Shown: positions 24,845 to 33,359, numbered from the stretch's first letter. The stretch: 64,000 nucleotides of DNA from Alkalibacterium pelagium (GCF_900109325.1 NZ_FNZU01000013.1:1-64000), one strand, 5' to 3'. Translations and numbers: made by a program. The notes: generated by a model not told the origin, from the letters alone.

Positions 24845-25657
24845 ATGTCAAATAGACCCATAGGTTTACTGGATTCTGGAATTGGAGGTCTGACCGTTTT
24901 AAAAGCTGTCAAGCATCTGCTTCCTGATGAATCATTTATCTACATTGGAGACAGTGCCAGAAATCCTTACGGTAACCGCACAGAAAAAGAAATCATTCAG
25001 TATACTGAAGAATTGGTAAATTTTTTACTGCTTCATGATGTGAAAATGATCGTTATCGCCTGCAACACAGCTACAGCATTAACATTGACTCTCCTGAAAG
25101 AAAAGCTCAGCATTCCGGTCATTGGTGTCATCAGCGCCGGAAGTAGAGAAGCAGCGAGACTGTCTGAAACAGGGAAAATAGGCGTACTTGCAACACAAAG
25201 TACAGTAGACTCACAATTTTATACAGAATCGATTGCACAAGAGAGATCAGATGTCGATGTTACCAGTCTGGCCTGTCCTGAATTTGTAGATTTAGTTGAA
25301 GCAAATCGGCATACTGGACCAGATGCTGAACAGGTCGTAGCTGAAAAGTTAGCGCCTCTGAAGAAACAGGCTATCGACACTCTAATATTAGGCTGTACGC
25401 ATTTCCCCCTTCTGGCAGATTATATTCAGAAAGAGATGGGCGAAGAGGTCCTGCTGATTGATTCTGGCGCACTTACCGCTGAATCGATCAAATATGTACT
25501 TGGAGAAGAAAACCTCGCAGCGGAAGCAGGACAAGACTCTCCGACCATGAGAATTTTTACAACTGGAAATGAAGAACTGTTCAGAGAAATCGCAGCTGAA
25601 TGGATGGAGAACGATTCACTGGAAATAGCTCATATATCATTAAAAGGATTGATTTAA
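24845..25657 (+). CDS. murI: Glutamate racemase
   Basis: A 270-residue PLP-independent racemase supplying D-Glu for peptidoglycan. The DSGIGGLTVLKAV N-terminus is intact. The two catalytic Cys are visible in IACNTATALT (about 73) and LGCTHFPLL (about 184), and the substrate loop YIGDSARNPYG is present. ATG at 24845 is chosen: AAAGG lies about 9 nt upstream, whereas a TTG at 24836 abuts it. The XTP pyrophosphatase gene starts directly at the stop (TAAGTG), so they are coupled. Confidence 0.95.
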   Translation: MSNRPIGLLDSGIGGLTVLKAVKHLLPDESFIYIGDSARNPYGNRTEKEIIQYTEELVNFLLLHDVKMIVIACNTATALTLTLLKEKLSIPVIGVISAGSREAARLSETGKIGVLATQSTVDSQFYTESIAQERSDVDVTSLACPEFVDLVEANRHTGPDAEQVVAEKLAPLKKQAIDTLILGCTHFPLLADYIQKEMGEEVLLIDSGALTAESIKYVLGEENLAAEAGQDSPTMRIFTTGNEELFREIAAEWMENDSLEIAHISLKGLI

Positions 25658-26269
25658 GTGACTGAACTGAGGAAGACAATAGTGATTGCGACAAGAAACA
25701 AGGGTAAAGCTAAAGAGTTTGAAGCCTTGTTCAACAAGAAAGGCTATGCGATACAAACACTTCTGGACTACCCTGAGGTGCCGGATGTGGAAGAAACTGG
25801 AGTGACCTTTCAGGAAAATGCCTTGCTGAAGGCAGAAACAATTGCTGAACAGTTTGAAACACTAGTGCTGGCGGACGATTCCGGCTTGAAAGTGAAAGCT
25901 CTCTATGGCCAGCCCGGTGTCTATTCAGCACGTTACGCTGGAGAAGAGAAGAACGATGCAAAAAACAATGCTAAACTGCTGAACGAGCTGGCAGATGTCA
26001 AAGGCGAAGACAGAGCAGCCGTCTTCCACTGTTCACTTGCCCTAGCGATGCCAGGCAAACCCTCTCTTGTAGTCGATGGAGAAGTAGCTGGTCAAATAAT
26101 GGGTGTCCCGCGAGGAGAAAACGGATTCGGTTATGATCCGTTGTTTTATCTGGAAGACAAAGAAAAGACGATGGCGGAACTAACTGAGGAAGAAAAGAAT
26201 GATATCAGTCACCGGGCAGTAGCACTGAAAAATCTGGAAGATGTACTCGACGACTGGCTTCAAGACTAA
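25658..26269 (+). CDS. XTP/dITP diphosphatase (RdgB/Ham1 family, YsnA)
   Basis: A 203-residue house-cleaning enzyme hydrolysing non-canonical purine NTPs to NMP and pyrophosphate. Signatures: ATRNKGKAKEF (about 11-21), LADDSGLKV, QPGVYSARYAG, GYDPLFYL and the SHRA motif. It starts with GTG immediately after the murI stop, with AAAGGA inside the murI end. The order murI-rdgB-phosphoesterase matches Bacillus racE...ysnA-ysnB without rph and gerM. Confidence 0.93.
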   Translation: MTELRKTIVIATRNKGKAKEFEALFNKKGYAIQTLLDYPEVPDVEETGVTFQENALLKAETIAEQFETLVLADDSGLKVKALYGQPGVYSARYAGEEKNDAKNNAKLLNELADVKGEDRAAVFHCSLALAMPGKPSLVVDGEVAGQIMGVPRGENGFGYDPLFYLEDKEKTMAELTEEEKNDISHRAVALKNLEDVLDDWLQD

Positions 26270-26287
26270 AGAGGAGGAGAAACAGCG

Positions 26288-26809
26288 ATGAAGATAATTT
26301 GTGTCAGTGATAATCATGGCAATACCTATTATATGGAAGAACTGCTCTCAATCTACGAAGAAGCATCAGATGAATGGATTCACTGTGGGGATTCAGAACT
26401 CCTGGAAACACATCCGTTATGGCAGAATTTCAAAACAGTTGAAGGGAATATGGATATAGCAGATGGATTTAAAAACGAGCGAGTGGTAGAACTGGAAGGG
26501 GAGCGTTTTCTGATCGTCCACGGACATCGGCATGGGGTAAAGCGGTCCTATAAAGAACTAATGTCACGTGCGAAAGAAGAAAACTGTCAGTTTGCCTTTT
26601 ATGGGCATACACATATTCCAAAAGTTGAAGAAGAAGACGGCATCTTTTTCATTAATCCCGGTAGCATTGCCCAGCCAAGAGACCGTCAGATCGGCACCTA
26701 TCTGGTCATGGATCTAAACAGAAACAATCATCAAGTGTCCTTTACATTTTTTGACCGGGACCATAATGAAGTAAAAGAACTGACTCAGTCTTTTAATCTC
26801 ACCGATTGA
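26288..26809 (+). CDS. YfcE/MJ0936-type metallophosphoesterase (YsnB-like)
   Basis: A 173-residue calcineurin-like phosphoesterase. Metal ligands are visible: SDNHGN (D and H, 7-12), HCGDSE (D), VEGNMD (GN-D variant), HGHRHG and GHTHIPK. It probably hydrolyses phosphodiesters; the biological substrate is unknown. It sits 18 bp after the XTP pyrophosphatase with AGGAGGAG before the ATG, the last gene of the murI unit. Confidence 0.88.
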   Translation: MKIICVSDNHGNTYYMEELLSIYEEASDEWIHCGDSELLETHPLWQNFKTVEGNMDIADGFKNERVVELEGERFLIVHGHRHGVKRSYKELMSRAKEENCQFAFYGHTHIPKVEEEDGIFFINPGSIAQPRDRQIGTYLVMDLNRNNHQVSFTFFDRDHNEVKELTQSFNLTD

Positions 26810-26984
26810 TCAGCCTTCTCATCATATTGCCATTATTATAATGACTTAATCCCTATGAATGTAGCTCAAGGTAAACACGTGCAAATATTTTCTAAGAAAA
26901 TTCACCTTAAACTACTTTTTATTTGGGATAATACGTCCAAAAGGGTAAAATAGAAGTGAAGACTGGATACGAGGAGTGAATAAA

Positions 26985-27503
26985 TTGATAGGTGAGAAAA
27001 TCAAGTCATTACTTATCTCGAGTGAAAGGTCCCTAGTCAAACCTGCTGAAGAAGTAGCAGTCGTAGGCTTGAAGAACAGACTGAATCACGCCTTACTTAT
27101 ATTAACATCTGATAAATATGCAGTTGTCCCTGTTCTTGATGACGAGTCGAAAATGCATGGGTTGATATCCATGCCGACAATATTTCAGGCTATCATGAAT
27201 ATTGAAGACGTCGAATTTGAGAAACTGGGAGAAATTGAAGTAAGAGAAGTAATGGACACAGACTACCCTGTGGTAAAAGAAGATTTCGAACTGGAAGAAG
27301 TACTTCATGCATTAGTGAATCATGCGTTTATTACTGTAGTTGACGATGAGAACTATTTCAAAGGCATTATCACCCGTAGTGAAATCCTTAAAGGAACTAA
27401 CCGCATCGCTCACGAGTTTGAAAAAATTTATGATGTCAGTGAAAAAACTCAGGACAAGCTAAGTCGTGATGAAGAAGTGAAGAAAGAGTCAGTTCTAAAA
27501 TGA
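26985..27503 (+). CDS. cbpB: CBS-pair protein, c-di-AMP binding CbpB/YkuL type
   Basis: A 172-residue protein of two CBS motifs (about 20-80 and 85-145; HALLILTSDKYAVVPVLDDE and TVVDDENYFKGIITRSEIL). Homologues DarB/CbpB bind c-di-AMP and regulate (p)ppGpp synthetase Rel and pyruvate carboxylase. That role is by family. The start is TTG at 26985, 8 nt after GGAG; GTG at 26976 overlaps the ribosome site. A perfect terminator follows. Confidence 0.82.
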   Translation: MIGEKIKSLLISSERSLVKPAEEVAVVGLKNRLNHALLILTSDKYAVVPVLDDESKMHGLISMPTIFQAIMNIEDVEFEKLGEIEVREVMDTDYPVVKEDFELEEVLHALVNHAFITVVDDENYFKGIITRSEILKGTNRIAHEFEKIYDVSEKTQDKLSRDEEVKKESVLK

Positions 27504-27512
27504 TTTATGGGA

Positions 27513-27541
27513 AAGCAGCCGTCCAATCGGCTGCTTTATTC
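27513..27541 (+). terminator. Intrinsic terminator after cbpB
   Basis: AAGCAGCCG-TCCAAT-CGGCTGCTT, a perfect 9-bp stem, followed by TATTC. The T tract is short. Confidence 0.75.
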
Positions 27542-28301
27542 TTATGGAAAAGAACAATAATTGAAGGAGTAATGTAGTCTAATGATAAGTCCTGATTCGA
27601 ATGGGGTTCTGAACTATAGTTTGGAGAGAGACGAGTGGAGTTTACCATCCTTTTCTGAGCTAAAATGTAACTATGTGGTGTTTAAGAGGATTATCGAAGG
27701 AGAATGTGTGACTGAGCTGTAACTAGAGGCCATCTAACGGCATTTAAGACAGCCGTCATTTCACGAACTATAACTAGAAGCCATCTAACGGCATTTAAGA
27801 CAGCCATAATTTTACGAACTGTAACTAGAGGCCATCTAACGGCATTTAAGACTGCCATCATTTCACGAGCTTTAACTAGAAGCCATCTAACGGCATTTAA
27901 GACAGCCATAATTTCACGAACTATAACTAGAAGCCATATAACGGCACTAATAAGCCAAAGAAACTTATGAACTTTAACTATAAGGCGTTTAGCGAAGACT
28001 TCTATTCGATCACTCTGCCTGAACTGAAATTAGAATGGTTCTAACGGTAAGTTTCCCCCTTCGCTTCAGCAGAAACTGCACTAATGAGAGCTCAAGTAGG
28101 CTGAGAGAAAGCAGAACGTGACAGAACGTGACCCAGAGGAGGGTGATCTGAAAACGTAACTCTTTAGCCAGCTGACTGCCGATTTACTCAATCAACATCT
28201 ATCGGGATACCGAAGAAGAGAGTAAAGAATTTCTTTTTAATAAGGAAACGAATCGCAGAGCGCTTCGTGTAAATAAAGGTAATTGAAACTAATTGACAAA
28301 A
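27542..28301. other. Long convergent intergenic region holding a 51-bp tandem array
   Basis: Between cbpB and the converging mscS-type gene. Apart from the array at 27714-27990 I see only a 10-bp direct duplication (AGAACGTGAC twice near 28111) and no gene. The first part (27600-27713) contains degraded pieces of the array unit, for example TGTAACTATGTGG at 27666. Confidence 0.55.
27714..27990. repeat. Tandem array of 51-bp units (5 plus degenerate ends)
   Basis: Units start at 27714, 27765, 27816, 27867, 27918 and, degenerate, 27968. Each reads GAACTNTAACTAGARGCC, then ATCTAACGGCATTTAAGAC, then AGCCATMATTTCAC. GCC-N7-GGC forms a small dyad in each. Units 1-4 are about 90 percent identical; unit 5 diverges in its right half. 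Because 51 is divisible by 3, the minus strand shows a 17-residue repeat frame (AVLNAVRWLLV...), which I take as incidental. Confidence 0.9.
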
Positions 28302-28339
28302 TAAAAACCAGTCAGACGGGATTGGACCTGTCTGACCGG
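28302..28339 (-). terminator. Terminator of the MscS-type gene
   Basis: CCAGTCAGACGGG pairs with CCTGTCTGACCGG (two mismatches, 6-nt loop). On the minus strand the tail is TTTTTATTTT. Confidence 0.85.
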
Positions 28340-28367
28340 CAAGAGTGTTTACCTATTATATTTCTGA

Positions 28368-29270
28368 TTACGGTGCCTGAATATCCAAATTGACTTTAGG
28401 CAGTTCAATACCTGCTTCTCTTAAAGCATCGACATATTTCTCATAGAAAAGATTACGCATAGCGAATTCAGTACCGGACTTGGTGTACATTATGACCTGA
28501 GCGGCAATCTGACCGGCACCTATTGGAACAAAAGAAATTTCTGATGGCTCTATAGTGATCTCCTCACGTCGTGGAATCCATTCACGATTGACCTGTTCCA
28601 GAACTGCTCTGACCTTATTGAGATCCGTTTCAGGAAACAGTCTGACGTGAAGCATGACACGCATATCAGCCCGCGACCGGTTACTGATGACTGTGATCGA
28701 TCGGTTAGGGATAAAATGCGTAGTCCCGTCGAAATCTCTGACTTTGGTTGTTTTAAGATTGACATCTTCAACGGTCCCCAAGATTCCGCTCAGTTCGACG
28801 ACATCGCCAACATCCAGCTGTTTTTCCAGTAAAATCATAAAGCCGTTGACTATATCTGATACAAATCCCTGAGCACCGAGAGAAAGTGCCAGCCCTACGA
28901 CACCGGCACTGGCGACTAATGTGCCAACCGGTACGCCCATGAGTTCAAGAATTGCATAGACGAGGAAGAAATAAATGATGGCATGGAAGCTGTTTTTACT
29001 TAGCTTATACAAAGTATTGAGACGATTGGGTACTGTCTGTTTTTCTTTCATATAACGTTTAAAAACCAGTTCGATAGCGTAATTGCCCAGCTTTTTTAGT
29101 ATGAAAAAGATAATCAGTGTCAGGATAAGCTGCATGAGAAATAAAATGATTGAAGAGAAGATGCCTTCCCAGTCAATATCATTCCAGTATTCGATGAAAA
29201 AGTTTATTCCTTCTTCTGGAGTTGTAGGTCCTTCCTGATTTTCAGTTCCGTTAGTCCCTGCAAAATACAT
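28368..29270 (-). CDS. MscS family mechanosensitive channel
   Basis: A 300-residue small-conductance channel that releases solutes at hypo-osmotic shock. Three membrane helices are visible (about 38-62, 90-112, 118-140). The pore helix TM3 has the Gly/Ala pattern VASAGVVGLALSLGAQGFVSD. A cytosolic beta domain follows (DVGDVVELSGILGTVEDVNL, HFIPNRSI). Similar to Bacillus YkuT. The start has AAAGGATCG upstream. A divergent gene begins 165 bp away. Confidence 0.9.
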   Translation of the reverse strand: MYFAGTNGTENQEGPTTPEEGINFFIEYWNDIDWEGIFSSIILFLMQLILTLIIFFILKKLGNYAIELVFKRYMKEKQTVPNRLNTLYKLSKNSFHAIIYFFLVYAILELMGVPVGTLVASAGVVGLALSLGAQGFVSDIVNGFMILLEKQLDVGDVVELSGILGTVEDVNLKTTKVRDFDGTTHFIPNRSITVISNRSRADMRVMLHVRLFPETDLNKVRAVLEQVNREWIPRREEITIEPSEISFVPIGAGQIAAQVIMYTKSGTEFAMRNLFYEKYVDALREAGIELPKVNLDIQAP

Positions 29271-29387
29271 AATTGATTCGATCCTTTCAGAGAGTCATAG
29301 TGTACCTATATTCTACCAGTTTTTGTAAATACTTCAATCTTGTCAATTCAAGGGCTTCAAGACCTTCTTGTTTGCAATATTCAGTCC

Positions 29388-29393
29388 TATAAT
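29388..29393 (+). promoter_or_regulatory. Candidate -10 hexamer for the DUF948/YtxH operon
   Basis: TATAAT, 43 nt before the ATG at 29436. A matching -35 (TTCTTG, 17 bp upstream) is weak, so another sigma factor is possible. Confidence 0.4.
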
Positions 29394-29435
29394 GGTAATC
29401 TAAGTTTATACAGAATAGAAGAAAGAGGGATTAAT

Positions 29436-29834
29436 ATGACAGGTGGAGAAATAGCTGCATTAATTGCAGCAGGTGCTTTTGCAGTTCTAGTTCTGGGTTT
29501 ATGTTTTGTACTATTTAAAGTGGCAGGCATTGTGTCGGAACTGAATACAACTATAGAAGAAGCGAACAAGAGCTTGAGCACGATCACTAAGGATGCGGAT
29601 CATTTACTTATCGAAGTCGAAGGACTTCTTAATAAATCCAATACGACTTTAGATGACGTGAACGGCAAACTGGGTATGACTGATCCATTGTTCCAGGCTG
29701 TAGGAGACTTGGGTGAATCAGTATCAAGCCTGAACGAATCAACAAGAAATCTGACTTCTCATCTAGCCAGCGCATCCAAGAAAGGTGCAACGGTTGGAAT
29801 CGCCAAAAAAGTAGGCAGTAAAGTCAGAGGGTAA
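29436..29834 (+). CDS. DUF948 family membrane-anchored protein (YtxG-like)
   Basis: A 132-residue protein with one N-terminal membrane helix (about 4-27) and an amphipathic helical remainder typical of DUF948. In Bacillus ytxG-ytxH are cotranscribed general-stress genes; the same pair occurs here. The start at 29436 has GAAAGAGGGA upstream. Function is unknown. Confidence 0.8.
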   Translation: MTGGEIAALIAAGAFAVLVLGLCFVLFKVAGIVSELNTTIEEANKSLSTITKDADHLLIEVEGLLNKSNTTLDDVNGKLGMTDPLFQAVGDLGESVSSLNESTRNLTSHLASASKKGATVGIAKKVGSKVRG

Positions 29835-29869
29835 GTAAGATAATAAAATATAAGGAGAGAATAATCAGC

Positions 29870-30352
29870 ATGAAAAAACATTCTAATACTGAGAGTTTTG
29901 TACTGGGAACATTCGTCGGGGCAGCTGTAGCGGGACTGACTGCGCTTCTGCTTGCACCAAAATCAGGTAAAGAAATGCGTGGAAACATTGCTGATCAAGC
30001 TGACAAAACGAAGCAGCAGGCAAAAGAGTATATGTCACTTGCTAAAGAAAAAGGAACTGATCTGAAAGATACAGTAGAAGAAGCGGGTTCAGAATATCTG
30101 AAAAATGCTTCTGTGACATATGACCAGCTGTCTAATCAAGTTGGTTCAAATATGGACGAAACTGAGAAAAATCTTGATAAAATTAAAGAAGAAGCAAAAG
30201 AAACAGCTGAAGGTGTTAAAGAAGCCCTTAAAGAAGGGACAGAACGCGACGTAGAAATTACTAAAGATGCTGCTGAAGATGCTCAGGGAACAGTTGAGGA
30301 AGGTATTGAAGAAGGAAAAGATCTGTCAGATACCGATGCATCCAAGCCTTAA
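29870..30352 (+). CDS. YtxH domain protein
   Basis: A 160-residue protein with a YtxH domain: a glycine-rich membrane helix (FVLGTFVGAAVAGLTALLLA, 11-30) then PKSGKEMRGNI and a long, charged helical region of LEA-like composition (KEEAKETAEGVKEALKEG). Cytosolic or membrane-surface. Function is unknown; it is commonly linked to stress. Cotranscribed with the DUF948 gene (35-bp gap, AAGGAGAG) and closed by a terminator. Confidence 0.85.
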   Translation: MKKHSNTESFVLGTFVGAAVAGLTALLLAPKSGKEMRGNIADQADKTKQQAKEYMSLAKEKGTDLKDTVEEAGSEYLKNASVTYDQLSNQVGSNMDETEKNLDKIKEEAKETAEGVKEALKEGTERDVEITKDAAEDAQGTVEEGIEEGKDLSDTDASKP

Positions 30353-30394
30353 TCTTGCAACATCTGTCAAAGCTATCTTAAAATTATAATCAAT

Positions 30395-30425
30395 AAAAGG
30401 ATGCGTGGTGTTCGCATCCTTTTTA
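30395..30425 (+). terminator. Intrinsic terminator after the YtxH gene
   Basis: AAGGATGCG-N7-CGCATCCTT with a TTTT tail. Confidence 0.85.
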
Positions 30426-30465
30426 TACATATTACCGAGTATTTAAAGATGGAAAGGAGAAAATT

Positions 30466-30954
30466 ATGGGCTTAAAACATGCATTGCTTGTTCTTGCTGC
30501 ACCAGCTCTCCTGCTGACTGCGTGTGGTGAAGATACCGGTGTGGAGAACGGGACCACTGAAGTTGGTGTCACACATGGCACATTCGAAGACGGCAACTAC
30601 GAACTGGTCGAAACTAACTATGATGATAACGGTTGGCGGGCTGAATTCACTATCGATGTTGAAGATGGAGAAATTGTCTCGTCAAATTACAATGAATACA
30701 ATGAACAGGGGACAGCCAAAACTGAAGATGAGAGTTATCAGGAAGCGATGGCTGAACAGACAGGTATTGGTCCTCAGGAGTATATGGATGATTTGAATGG
30801 ACAGCTTGTTGAAACACAGGATGCCGGTCAAATCGATACTGTGTCAGGAGCTACTTCCTCATCAGAAAAGTTCCAAGAATATGCAGCCATGCTTCTGAAT
30901 GCAGCTGAAAATGGAGAAACTGATACTATTGAAGTAGATAATGAAGTTGATTAA
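30466..30954 (+). CDS. FMN-binding lipoprotein (PplA-like, single domain)
   Basis: A 162-residue lipoprotein with lipobox LLTAC (C20), followed by one FMN-binding domain. The flavinylation signature DTVSGATSS (D124...T130) matches the D-x-x-S/A-G-A-T motif where ApbE-type flavin transferases attach FMN to Thr. Homologous domains occur in PplA, the extracellular electron-transfer lipoprotein of Listeria, which has two copies. No apbE, ndh2 or eet genes are in this window, so pathway membership is inference. Own ribosome site (AAAGGAG) and terminator. Confidence 0.82.
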   Translation: MGLKHALLVLAAPALLLTACGEDTGVENGTTEVGVTHGTFEDGNYELVETNYDDNGWRAEFTIDVEDGEIVSSNYNEYNEQGTAKTEDESYQEAMAEQTGIGPQEYMDDLNGQLVETQDAGQIDTVSGATSSSEKFQEYAAMLLNAAENGETDTIEVDNEVD

Positions 30955-30956
30955 GC

Positions 30957-30986
30957 GAAAAAAAGCATAGCAATATGCTTTTTTTT
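30957..30986 (+). terminator. Intrinsic terminator after the FMN-lipoprotein gene
   Basis: AAAAGCATA-GCAA-TATGCTTTT with a run of T that continues straight into the AGGAGG of the next gene. Read-through or a promoter inside the preceding gene would be needed to express the DUF421 genes. Confidence 0.8.
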
Positions 30987-30998
30987 AGGAGGATACCC

Positions 30999-31532
30999 AT
31001 GAACACTGGACAATTTGGACGAATAACCGTCGTCTCCTTTTTCTGCTACCTCGTGATTTTATTTGTTCTGAGGCTGTCAGGAAAACGAACACTGCTGAAG
31101 ATGAATGCTTTTGATTTTATTATTACGGTCTCTTTAGGAACGGTTTTCGGGAATATCCTTATCAATCAGGATGAAGTATTATGGGAAGGCCTGTATATCT
31201 TCTGTCTGCTACTTATTTTTCAATTTCTTTCAAGTTATTTGTCTTCGAGATCTGCACTCTTCAGTCGTATTCTAAAGGCTCATCCATCTCTTCTTTTCTA
31301 TGACGGAACTTATTACGAGGATAAAATGAAAAAAGAACGGATTCCAAAATCTGAAGTGCTTCAGGCAATAAGAGAACAGGGAATAGGAAAGGTTGAAGAA
31401 GTCGCTGCAGTCATCTTAGAGACAGACGGGACAATATCTGTTTTACCTAAGAAGAATAACGAACTCAGGGACTTGAATACATTAGTCGATCTGGATGAGA
31501 ATCAGGAAAACCAGAAAAATGATATAGAATGA
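30999..31532 (+). CDS. DUF421 membrane protein, copy 1
   Basis: A 177-residue protein with about three N-terminal membrane helices (10-32, 40-60, 66-88) and a cytoplasmic YetF/DUF421 domain (LSGKRTLLKMNAFDFIITVS; VEEVAAVILETDGTISVLPK). Function of the family is unknown. The ATG at 30999 follows AGGAGG directly after a terminator T run. At 177 residues it is shorter than typical 210-240 residue members. Its tandem paralogue follows after 59 bp. Confidence 0.83.
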   Translation: MNTGQFGRITVVSFFCYLVILFVLRLSGKRTLLKMNAFDFIITVSLGTVFGNILINQDEVLWEGLYIFCLLLIFQFLSSYLSSRSALFSRILKAHPSLLFYDGTYYEDKMKKERIPKSEVLQAIREQGIGKVEEVAAVILETDGTISVLPKKNNELRDLNTLVDLDENQENQKNDIE

Positions 31533-31591
31533 TATTAATTGTATCGAGGAATATAAATACTGGAAATCAAAAATAGAAAGAAGACGAAATT

Positions 31592-32086
31592 ATGACTCTA
31601 GAAAATTTTATTAGAATGATTATTGTAGCATTTGGAAGTTATGCCGTGATCGTTTTAGTACTCAGAATATCAGGTAAGCGGACCTTGTCCAAAATGAATG
31701 CTTTTGATTTTATTGTCACTGTTGCTTTAGGTTCGGTCCTAGCCAATATACTGGTCAATCACGAAACGCTCTTATGGGAAGGGCTTTTTGCATTCTGCCT
31801 GCTCGTCCTGTTGCAATATATCTCTACCTGGCTTTCCGTACGGTCTTCTGCAGTACGGTCACTATTGAAATCAGAGCCATCGCTCATTTATTATGACGAT
31901 CACTATGATAACAAGAAAATGAAAAAAGAAAGAATAACCGAAAGAGAAGTTATTCAGGCGATCCGCAAAGATGGTTATATCTCACTGGATGAAATAGCCG
32001 CAGTGATTCTTGAATCTGACGGAACGCTGACCGTTATGGAAAAATCAAAACAGAAGCACTTGGAGCAAGATGATTTCTTCCTATAG
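31592..32086 (+). CDS. DUF421 membrane protein, copy 2
   Basis: A 164-residue paralogue of the preceding protein: ISGKRTLSKMNAFDFIVTVA and DEIAAVILESDGTLTVMEK align along the full length. Three N-terminal helices and a small soluble domain. Tandem duplicates are usual for this family in Firmicutes, possibly forming hetero-oligomers. The ribosome site (AGAAAGAAGACG) is weaker than that of copy 1. A strong bidirectional terminator follows. Confidence 0.82.
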   Translation: MTLENFIRMIIVAFGSYAVIVLVLRISGKRTLSKMNAFDFIVTVALGSVLANILVNHETLLWEGLFAFCLLVLLQYISTWLSVRSSAVRSLLKSEPSLIYYDDHYDNKKMKKERITEREVIQAIRKDGYISLDEIAAVILESDGTLTVMEKSKQKHLEQDDFFL

Positions 32087-32092
32087 AAAACG

Positions 32093-32165
32093 TCCCTTAT
32101 AGTTGATACGACTCACAGTCAGGTTATGCTCTGAAGTCGATACCTACTATAAGGGAGTTTTTTTT
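32093..32165. terminator. Bidirectional terminator between DUF421 and pepQ
   Basis: TCCCTTATAGT (32093-32103) pairs with ACTATAAGGGA (32146-32156), with a further imperfect inner stem. On the plus strand it ends in eight T that touch the pepQ stop region. Confidence 0.82.
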
Positions 32166-33261
32166 AATCTTTAACTGGAAGAATAATTAGTTCTTTAGTA
32201 GTTTGGGTAAAAGGGTCAGCGCCCTCTTCAGTTACAACCAGACAGTCTTCGATTCGAATGCCTGCCTTCCCTTCTATATATATACCCGGTTCGATAGAAA
32301 AGCACATGCCGGTCTGAATTGGAACAGTGACTCCCGGGGCGATATTAGGGTATTCATGCACAGATCGTCCTAGTCCGTGACCTAATCGGTGAGTGAAATA
32401 GTCACCGTAGCCTGATTCTGTAATGAGCTGTCTTGCAGCACTATCTAATTCACCGGCTGTAATGCCCGGTTTGACAGCTGCTTGAGCCTTTTTCTGAGCA
32501 CTAAGCACAATCGAATAAAGTTCTTTTTGCTCAGGTGACGGATCGCCATAACTGACCGTACGTGTCACGTCACTAGTATACCCGTTATAGACGACACCTA
32601 GATCAAAGAGCACAAATTCACCGGATTGGAGCAGTCGTTCTCCGGGAGTACCATGGGGGCTGGCAGCGTGATCGCCAAACAACACCATCGTATCGAAGCT
32701 CATCTCTTTTACACCCAGTTTTTTCATCTCAAATTCTATGACAGCCACGACTTCCTGCTCAGATATGCCTGTAGACAAGGCGTCCATACCAACACGCAGG
32801 GCTTCATCTGCCAGACGGCCCGCCTCTTTCATTTTAATAATCTCTTCACTAGTTTTAATTACTTTCATGTCCTGAAGGTATGATGTGAGGGACGTGAATG
32901 AAGCATCAGGGAAGAGTGACGTCAGCTGATGATAGCGATCGACTACAAGGTAATCCGATTCGATACCGATTGAGCTAAATAAGCCATCATATTTTACAAT
33001 CTCTTTCAGAATAGTCCAAGGGTTTTCCTCATCCTTATAGCCAGTCACTTTATCGATGGCGTCATAGGAACTGGCTTCAGTTTCTTCGAGTTTTGGAACG
33101 AGTAACTGAGTAAAGTCAGATGTAATCAGTAGAGCCAGCACACGCTCATGGGGAGTGCTGTGGAAACCAGTCAGATAGGCAATGGTATCGGGATTGTCAA
33201 TATATACAAAAGACAGCGCCTCATCCGTCATATATTTTTTTAATGTGTCAAGCGGGGTCAT
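32164..33261 (-). CDS. pepQ: Xaa-Pro dipeptidase/aminopeptidase (M24 family)
   Basis: A 365-residue cytosolic metallopeptidase releasing N-terminal residues before Pro. It has an N-terminal creatinase-like domain and a C-terminal pita-bread domain with metal ligands in FDLGVVYNGYTSDVTRT (two Asp), HRLGHGLGRSVHE (His), SIEPGIYIE (Glu) and GIRIEDCL (Glu). The pepQ gene divergent from ccpA is a conserved Lactobacillales arrangement, and CcpA often controls both. AAAGGATGG precedes the ATG. A second M24 gene is at 49020. Confidence 0.92.
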   Translation of the reverse strand: MTPLDTLKKYMTDEALSFVYIDNPDTIAYLTGFHSTPHERVLALLITSDFTQLLVPKLEETEASSYDAIDKVTGYKDEENPWTILKEIVKYDGLFSSIGIESDYLVVDRYHQLTSLFPDASFTSLTSYLQDMKVIKTSEEIIKMKEAGRLADEALRVGMDALSTGISEQEVVAVIEFEMKKLGVKEMSFDTMVLFGDHAASPHGTPGERLLQSGEFVLFDLGVVYNGYTSDVTRTVSYGDPSPEQKELYSIVLSAQKKAQAAVKPGITAGELDSAARQLITESGYGDYFTHRLGHGLGRSVHEYPNIAPGVTVPIQTGMCFSIEPGIYIEGKAGIRIEDCLVVTEEGADPFTQTTKELIILPVKD

Positions 33262-33345
33262 AATTATCCATCCTTTAAAATTAATCGTGGTAATAGTGTA
33301 CCAAAAACTTCTCTTTTAGAATAGAAAATGATAGAATGATTATGA

Positions 33346-33359
33346 AGAAAGCCCTTTCT
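33346..33359. promoter_or_regulatory. Candidate cre box in the pepQ-ccpA intergenic region
   Basis: AGAAAGCCCTTTCT matches the idealised cre TGAAAGCGCTTTCA at 11 of 14 positions and has perfect arms (AGAAAG/CTTTCT). It is about 42 bp upstream of the ccpA -35. Both pepQ and ccpA carry cre sites in related bacteria. Confidence 0.45.

Noticed and set aside
27691-27909. Minus-strand 72-codon frame with a 17-residue repeat (AVLNAVRW...)
   Set aside because: It is the translation of the 51-bp array. Period 51 keeps the frame, but there is no ribosome site, promoter or recognisable product.
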